A stretch of 64,000 nt of DNA from Daedaleopsis sinensis (Eukaryota > Basidiomycota > Agaricomycetes > Polyporales > Polyporaceae). The stretch is taken from contig CM066307.1 in assembly GCA_033807695.1 (NCBI GenBank), positions 1,488,001 through 1,552,000 of the forward strand, in the 5' to 3' direction. The notes beneath the pieces are model-generated. The model searched no databases. It was given only the letters and a program-made list of their open reading frames with translations, and was not told where the DNA came from. Each line of letters begins with the position of its first letter. Within the stretch, counting starts at the first letter, position 1. A program made the translations under genes and the position numbers. Shown piece by piece: positions 58,979 through 64,000 of this stretch.

Positions 58979-59167
58979 TTAGAAGCATTCCACGTTGTCA
59001 TCAAAGGCCGAGCAGGAAGGGGGGCCTGGGGTGCTGGCCTCTGTGGGCGAGTGGATGAGCGACTGGCGAACACGAACCGAGGACTACTTACCTGTGAGCT
59101 CGACGGGGACGGCGACCACAGCAACGGCGAGCAGAGAGAAGACAAAGAAGAGCTGCTTGAACTGCAT
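58979..59167 (-). CDS. small secreted peptide precursor, copy 2 (45 aa)
   Basis: Two exons: 59167-59092 and 59040-58979; 138 nt, 45 aa. Signal peptide MQFKQLFFVFSLLAVAVVAV, then a tail with TPGPPSC and the shared end DNVECF; Cys again at 35 and 44. The region between the signal peptide and the first Cys is the most changed part compared with copy 1, while the signal peptide and last five residues are identical or nearly so. This is the pattern of a precursor with conserved leader and conserved C-terminal motif. The intron is 51 nt against 55 nt in copy 1. Confidence 0.82.
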
Positions 59168-59250
59168 AGTGATGACCACCGGAGAAGGGGTGACTGGTTT
59201 AAAGAGTGATGCGGTTGCCCGTGTCGTTCTCGACTCTTCGTGGGCGGACC

Positions 59251-59256
59251 TTTATA
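59251..59256 (-). promoter_or_regulatory. TATA box, peptide gene copy 2
   Basis: TATAAA on the minus strand in the same conserved 19-bp block as copy 1, about 85-90 nt before the ATG at 59167. Confidence 0.7.
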
Positions 59257-60477
59257 CCTGCAGTACCGTCTTCACGGTTCCATCTTGAGCTTGACGGAGT
59301 AGTAGAAGGCACATGTTGGCACTGGCAGGGCATCAACCCAGAGTCCTTTACCCAGTCTAGTTGGTATCTTTGACGAACGACCAGGACGTGGCATCCATGT
59401 CAGCGTTGCTGAATAGAGTGAACAGTTGGCCCTGGATGCGCTTATCCGCTGCACTCTCTACCAAGCGGCGGAGGCTTGTACAACGAAGGGGAGGTGAGAT
59501 GCGGGCGCACTCCAGTATGTACTAGTCCTGGGAGGTCGTGGGTGAGGATGTCTCCGCACGTACTCAGTCGGATTAGACTCGCCGTTGTGCAGCGCTGCAT
59601 CTCGCTACATAATTGCTTTCGGGCCATGTCATGGGTATGCGAGTCGAGTCCGAGTCCGAGTCGGAGGTCCGAGGACCGAGTGTGACCGAGCGCTGCGAGA
59701 TGCGCAAACACGGCCGGGATGACAGTACTAGTGGGGTGGTTCAACCTGGGTTCAACTCTGTTTGGCAACTCTGCGTGTACTTACATGAGGTTACGTAACC
59801 CTGTGCATGTTACCCGGCGATCTCATCGTACTAGATCGTAGCCTGAGATTCCATCACAGCCAAATCACACCTCCCTCCTTTTCACCTTGCCATCTGATAC
59901 CGTTCGCAGACCTCGGCCTTTTGCTCAGGATGCGCGCTGATGCGCGTCGTCGACATATTTACATCTGCGCGCCGAGTACAGTCATTGCCGTTCCGGCCAT
60001 CCCGCAGAACTTTCACGACCCTCACAGCTGACCGCTGACCGTCCCTGCCCGGATACGCCGACGTAAGTTATTTCAACATATCTCTGATCCCATCCTAGTG
60101 CTAACGCCGGCTTGGGATAGGCTCGCACAACTCAGGTCGTATCAGAGAAGTTCAATACATAGTACGCGTTCCTGTCAAGTGAATGATAGCAAGGCTCCGT
60201 TGCGACTCTGTCGTAGGAAACTGGTGAGTGCATTCTGATTCGAAATACATACTGCCCTGGCGGCCGAGGCTCGACAGTCTTCTCGGGCGCAGCAGGGCCG
60301 CAGAGCAGTCACTCCCACTTAGCTGCGAAAATTCGTTCCATTTTAGGAAAAGACCAACTGAAAATCGTTCACGCCAGATTCACGTTCACTCCAAGTTCAC
60401 ACTACCCTACCAGGTAATACCGCTCAACATCCAACTTTTGTCTGAAGACTGCACGCTACAGGCTGAGTGGACTGAGT
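59257..60477. other. intergenic: rest of duplication unit 2 and leader of the next gene
   Basis: No further gene seen. The duplication ends near 59945. The rest up to 60477 probably holds the promoter and a possibly spliced 5' leader of the But2-like gene. Confidence 0.45.
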
Positions 60478-61555
60478 ATGCGGGGATCTAGCGAGTACAT
60501 TGCCCTCCCTGCTCGGAGCTCCTCCGAGGACCTCCTGGACTCGGAGTCGGCGACCCGTCTACCAATTCGCGGACCTTCTGCACGAGCCAGATACGAGAGT
60601 GGTGAGTAAATCCACCTCTACTACTCAAACATCTAGACTAACATCGATGTCTCCTTACAGGTAGCAATGACCGCCTCGTATTTTGGGCAGCCATCGGCGT
60701 GGCCTTCTCGACCGTGTTCTCTATGATCCTTTTCTTGACCAGCGTGTTCTATCCGCCAGACGTCGCTGCCTCTCCGCGGATTACCACTGACATCCCCCGC
60801 CGCCCCAACCCGTACCGTTACCTGGACGGAATTCTCGCAAACACGACGCAGAAGTTCGACCCCATCACGAGCTTCCCTCCGATCGTGTTGCAGCTCAACA
60901 ACGCCGACGCTTCACGTCGGATGCGCGAGGACGAGCGGGGCCACGCGACGGATTTCGGCACCGTCTACCCCGACGATCGTCACATTCTCGTCACAGACCA
61001 GGTATAGAGGCGTTTCTTTACCATCTACGTGCCAATGGTCCCGCAGTTTCTGACATATCCTACAGGTCTCCACGGTCGTCCAGTTCCGCAATCTCGACTA
61101 CGCGATGGAACGCTGTGTCCTGCAAATCGTCATGCCCGAACCTAGCGAGCACTTTGACCCGGCAGTCAAGCTCGCAGACCCTAGCCTCGTCGACGTCTGG
61201 CTTCTCGACGCGCCGACAGAGCTCTCGCGGTACATACGCGGGTCGATGGACTACGCGCCGAAGCGTCGGGAGCTGCTCACCACGCTGACGTTCTCGCGCG
61301 CGGCCGGCTCCAGCCACTCAAACGAGTTCCACTGCACGTCAGGAATGTTTACGACCCTAGAGCTGACGTGTTCCCCGACGAGCTCCGGGTGCAGTGTCGA
61401 CTTCTGGCAGGACCAGCGCGCGAAGCCGGTAGGAGGTAAGTCTCTCTCACGATGCCGGGTTGCGGTGCAACGATCCTCATGGCGCTATGACATGGTTCAC
61501 AGGCTTGCATATCGTCCAACACCCCACTCCGCCTCCGGCCGGATCCCATGTATGA
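60478..61555 (+). CDS. basidiomycete single-pass membrane protein, But2-C-terminal-like
   Basis: Four exons: 60478-60601, 60661-61001, 61066-61435, 61503-61555; 295 aa. A Ser/Glu-rich N-terminus (about 41 residues) precedes one membrane segment (VFWAAIGVAFSTVFSMILFLT). The outer part is beta-rich: FGTVYPDDRHILVTDQVSTVVQFRNLDY, EFHCTSG, LTCSPTSSGCSVDFWQD, ending VGGLHIVQHPTP. I recall this layout from a large set of Polyporales proteins labelled with the ubiquitin-3-binding But2 C-terminal domain; the match is from memory and function is unknown. Type II topology is likely. Confidence 0.75.
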
Positions 61556-62170
61556 GGCTGGTCGATGTTACTTTCTAACTTATTTCCGACAATGTAGTGT
61601 TTTCATTTCCAACATCTGGAATAGTACCATCATTTGTACCTATCACAACATGATCATAGACTGCTGCGATGAACCCTTCCAATCCGAAAGTCCAGGACCA
61701 TAGATATTTGTCCCACAACCGATGGGTGTGTGTGAGGCTCAGGTACCTTGAACGAGATGATATCCGGACTTTGGGCGCAACAATTACTAAATCAACATCT
61801 GGCATTCTAATGACTCAAGGGCTCTTGGCGATGTCAGCATCGGTAGAAGGCTGTAGAAGGACCACATGCACAATGTTGATGCGCGTCGAAGTCCCGCACT
61901 GCAGAATTCGAGAAAGTATGGAGATGTCGATCGACGATCAGGCGCATGCCGCACTGTTTCCGCCGAGTTGGGCACTTGCCAACACTTACCATCATATCAG
62001 AGTTTGCATCGTACTAGCCGGAAACACCGCCGGGATCAAATCATCATCGCACCAACCTGTGCTTACCCCAAATGGTCCAAGGAGGGGAATGCTAAAGGCA
62101 CCTGCTGGTCTGCTGCGACTGGTGATCACAGAATCCTACAGCGACCACCCCATACCTCTAGCAAACAGTC
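61556..62170. other. intergenic spacer
   Basis: Between two plus-strand genes. No joinable exons or known motif. It presumably includes the promoter of the second GNAT gene. Confidence 0.5.
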
Positions 62171-63258
62171 ATGTCCGTCACGGTCCGTGAAGTGTCCAAC
62201 CCTTCAGGTACGCCCGAGAGATCCTCATGCTCTCCCATGTCCAGCAGGTAGGCCGCTTATCGTCGCGACGACAGATGCGGAGTTAGACCTGTACGCAAAG
62301 GTCCTCGCGCAGGCATTCCAATACAGTTCGTGGTCACCCCTTATCGCGAGACTTTGCTTTGCCTCACCGGAGACTTGGCAGACTACTTCGCCGGCGGTCT
62401 CGGAGGGGACAAGTCCCTCCAGGAGCCCTTCCTCCGCGCCCACCTGACCGCGGTGACCACGACAGGCGAGGGTGAGATCCACGTCGCAGAGCTCGATGGC
62501 GTCGGCGTTATTGGCGTCGCTCTTTGGTATGTTTGCAATCCCGCGTCGTCTAGGTGGGCGTGCTGACCGGTTGGTACACTCAGGTTCGGTCCTGGACACA
62601 AGTTCCTCGGCACGTGAGTTGTGCACCATCCCTCGTCTTAGGCCACGAGCAACTGGCCATCGTATTGACGGGCATTGCGCACAGGAGCGCACAGCGTGAG
62701 GCTGGATGGAACCAGATCATGGAGAAGCTCTCCCCCGAGTGCCGTGACTGGTGGCCACTGGTACGTACCTTGTCATCTGGATCGACCTGCATCGCTGACC
62801 ACCATCACCGTAGTTCTTGGGCCAGTATGACGAGCTCGTAGAGAAGTCCCACGGCGCAGGCGTGAAGCTTGGGTCGTACCACCTGCAAGTCATTGGCACT
62901 GTTCCCGAACACCAGAAGAAGGGCGCAGGAGCTGCGCTCCTGAAGTTTGCTGAGGACAAGGTAGGCTCGCGTGGCGGGACTCGTGTCATGTTGCTGTAGG
63001 TGCTGACGTCGTACTTACACGCACAGGCCCACTCCGCGAAGGCTCCGACAACCTTGGAGACCATCGGCGATACAAACGTGAGTCGGCGGCGTTCCCGACC
63101 GGAGTTGAATGAGTCACTCACCGCTGAGCGAACAGGTAAAGATCTACAAGTCGTTGAAGTTCGAGGTTGCGGGTTCTGGTCCTATCAAGGCGCCCCCGCC
63201 GTACCCCGGAAACATGGAGATGTTCGTCTTCATCATGCACACGGAGAAGGACGACTAG
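62171..63258 (+). CDS. GNAT-family N-acetyltransferase, copy 2
   Basis: Eight exons: 62171-62207, about 62248-62325, 62382-62526, 62584-62613, 62685-62760, 62814-62960, 63027-63077, 63136-63258; about 228 aa (the second acceptor could be 62245). CoA-binding motif GTVPEHQKKGAGAALLKFAE, then IYKSLKFEVAGSG. It matches the minus-strand gene at 47279-48298 in sequence and exon map, including the 30-nt exon 4. Substrate unknown. Confidence 0.92.
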
Positions 63259-63540
63259 ATGGAGTGTAAACCATAACAACTGTATTCCTGCATGATTCCG
63301 AAAATGTATCAGTGTATGTTCTGAGTGGATTGACCGATTACGCGCACCCTCTATCCCGACGCTTCGGAATTGTAAGTAAAGAGGAAGTACAGTGTATTTT
63401 AGCGCCGCCTCGCGATGATTATGGCGCTCAACACCGAGACATTGTTAGACGCCTAAACCTGCCCTCCCACCGACGGTCTACGTTAACGCCATACACACAC
63501 TCACAACCACCATCCCTGTACATTATAATCCAACGGCACA
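63259..63540. promoter_or_regulatory. promoter region of XRN1
   Basis: 282 bp between the GNAT stop and the XRN1 ATG; ends in a C/A-rich leader (CACACACTCACAACC). No clear TATA box. Confidence 0.4.
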
Positions 63541-64000
63541 ATGGGTGAGCTCCTTTTTAACCGCGATAAACGAAGTGCGTGCTCATGCAACCGTGCCTCT
63601 AGGAATCCCAAAGGTCCGTGCCGAGTAGACTGACGTATATGCCTGCGCTCTGCTAACCGCCGCACAGTTCTTCAGATATATCTCGTGAGTGCGCTGCCTA
63701 TCGTTTATTGACCATTACTCATCTTTCTCAGCGAGCGTTATCCCCTGACGTCGCAGCTAATTCAGGAGAATAAGATTCCAGAGTTCGGTGCGTCGCAATG
63801 GTAAACACGGTGCTCTTCCATAACCAACGACCGTTTCTTCCTCCCGCTAGATAACCTATACGTCGACTTCAATGGCATCATACATAACTGTGAGTAATAC
63901 TTTCTGTCGCTCATGCTAGCGTATCTCTGAGTCGTACAGGCTCTCATCCAAACGACGAGGATGCCCACTTCCGACTATCCGAAGAGCAAATCTTCACGTC
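63541..64000 (+). CDS. XRN1: 5'-3' exoribonuclease 1, N-terminal part, cut by the window edge
   Basis: Six exons are visible: 63541-63544, 63603-63613 (11 nt), 63668-63684 (17 nt), 63732-63787, 63851-63889, and 63940 onward. Joined they read MGIPKFFRYISERYPLTSQL, then IPEFDNLYVDFNGIIHNCSH and FRLSEEQIF, the strongly conserved start of cytoplasmic Xrn1/Kem1, which degrades decapped mRNA. DNLYVDFNGIIH carries an active-site metal-binding Asp. Five introns interrupt the first about 45 codons. The rest of the gene lies outside the window. Confidence 0.95.

Larger units (their letters stand above)
58520..59945. repeat. tandem segmental duplication, unit 2
   Basis: Second copy of the about 1.4-kb unit at 57110-58495 in direct orientation; see that entry for the landmarks. 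Coding parts are better conserved than flanks, which carry small insertions and deletions. Confidence 0.8.

Noticed and set aside
57546..59167. Mini-peptides as lipopeptide mating pheromone precursors
   Set aside because: They have a signal peptide and end in ECF; the Cys is second from the end, not at the CaaX position, and no STE3-type receptor is nearby.
1..64000. CRISPR arrays, insertion sequences, LTR pairs or bacterial-style operons
   Set aside because: None was seen; the short tandem repeats lack spacer structure and the gene structure is clearly nuclear fungal.

Overview
The window is nuclear DNA from a filamentous basidiomycete, most likely a wood-decay agaricomycete of the Polyporales type. 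Genes are broken by many short GT-AG introns of about 50-60 nt. Some exons are very short (11, 17 and 18 nt), intergenic spaces are compact, and the protein families match those seen in that group. No bacterial operons, CRISPR arrays or intact transposons were seen. All exon coordinates were joined by hand from splice signals and reading phase; none is backed by transcript data.

Layout. (1) 0-2.8 kb: a Crz1-like C2H2 transcription factor. (2) 2.8-10.85 kb: an 8-kb stretch with no recognisable gene but several simple repeats, ending at an intron-containing tRNA-Arg(CCT). (3) 11-32 kb: mostly housekeeping genes, namely mitochondrial Lon protease, a cytochrome-b5-domain protein, a peroxisomal enoyl-CoA hydratase-like enzyme, a SUR7/PalI membrane protein, Tma46 and the splicing factor Cwc2. 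Between Lon and the b5 gene lie two convergent, largely disordered proteins that share a previously unnamed C-terminal domain, faintly PINIT-like. (4) 33-45 kb: a Zn2Cys6 regulator, a Whi5/Nrm1-like G1/S repressor and a conserved unknown, separated by long spacers. (5) 45.8-63.3 kb: a region rich in paired paralogues. It holds two proline iminopeptidases, two GNAT acetyltransferases with matching exon maps, two UstYa/DUF3328-type proteins, and two tandem copies of a tiny gene for a 45-residue secreted peptide. It also contains an intronless PrpF-type isomerase, GMP synthase and a But2-like membrane protein. (6) 63.5 kb to the end: the 5' end of XRN1, cut by the window edge.

The most interesting part is 55.4-59.2 kb. 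Two DUF3328/UstYa-type proteins sit next to two tandemly duplicated, secreted, Cys-containing mini-precursors that share the C-terminus DNVECF. UstYa-type oxidases cyclise ribosomal peptides (dikaritins) in ascomycetes, so this arrangement resembles a small, undescribed basidiomycete RiPP-type locus. That role is inferred: the peptides have no Tyr in their mature part and no Kex2 repeats, so they are not classical ustiloxin-type precursors.
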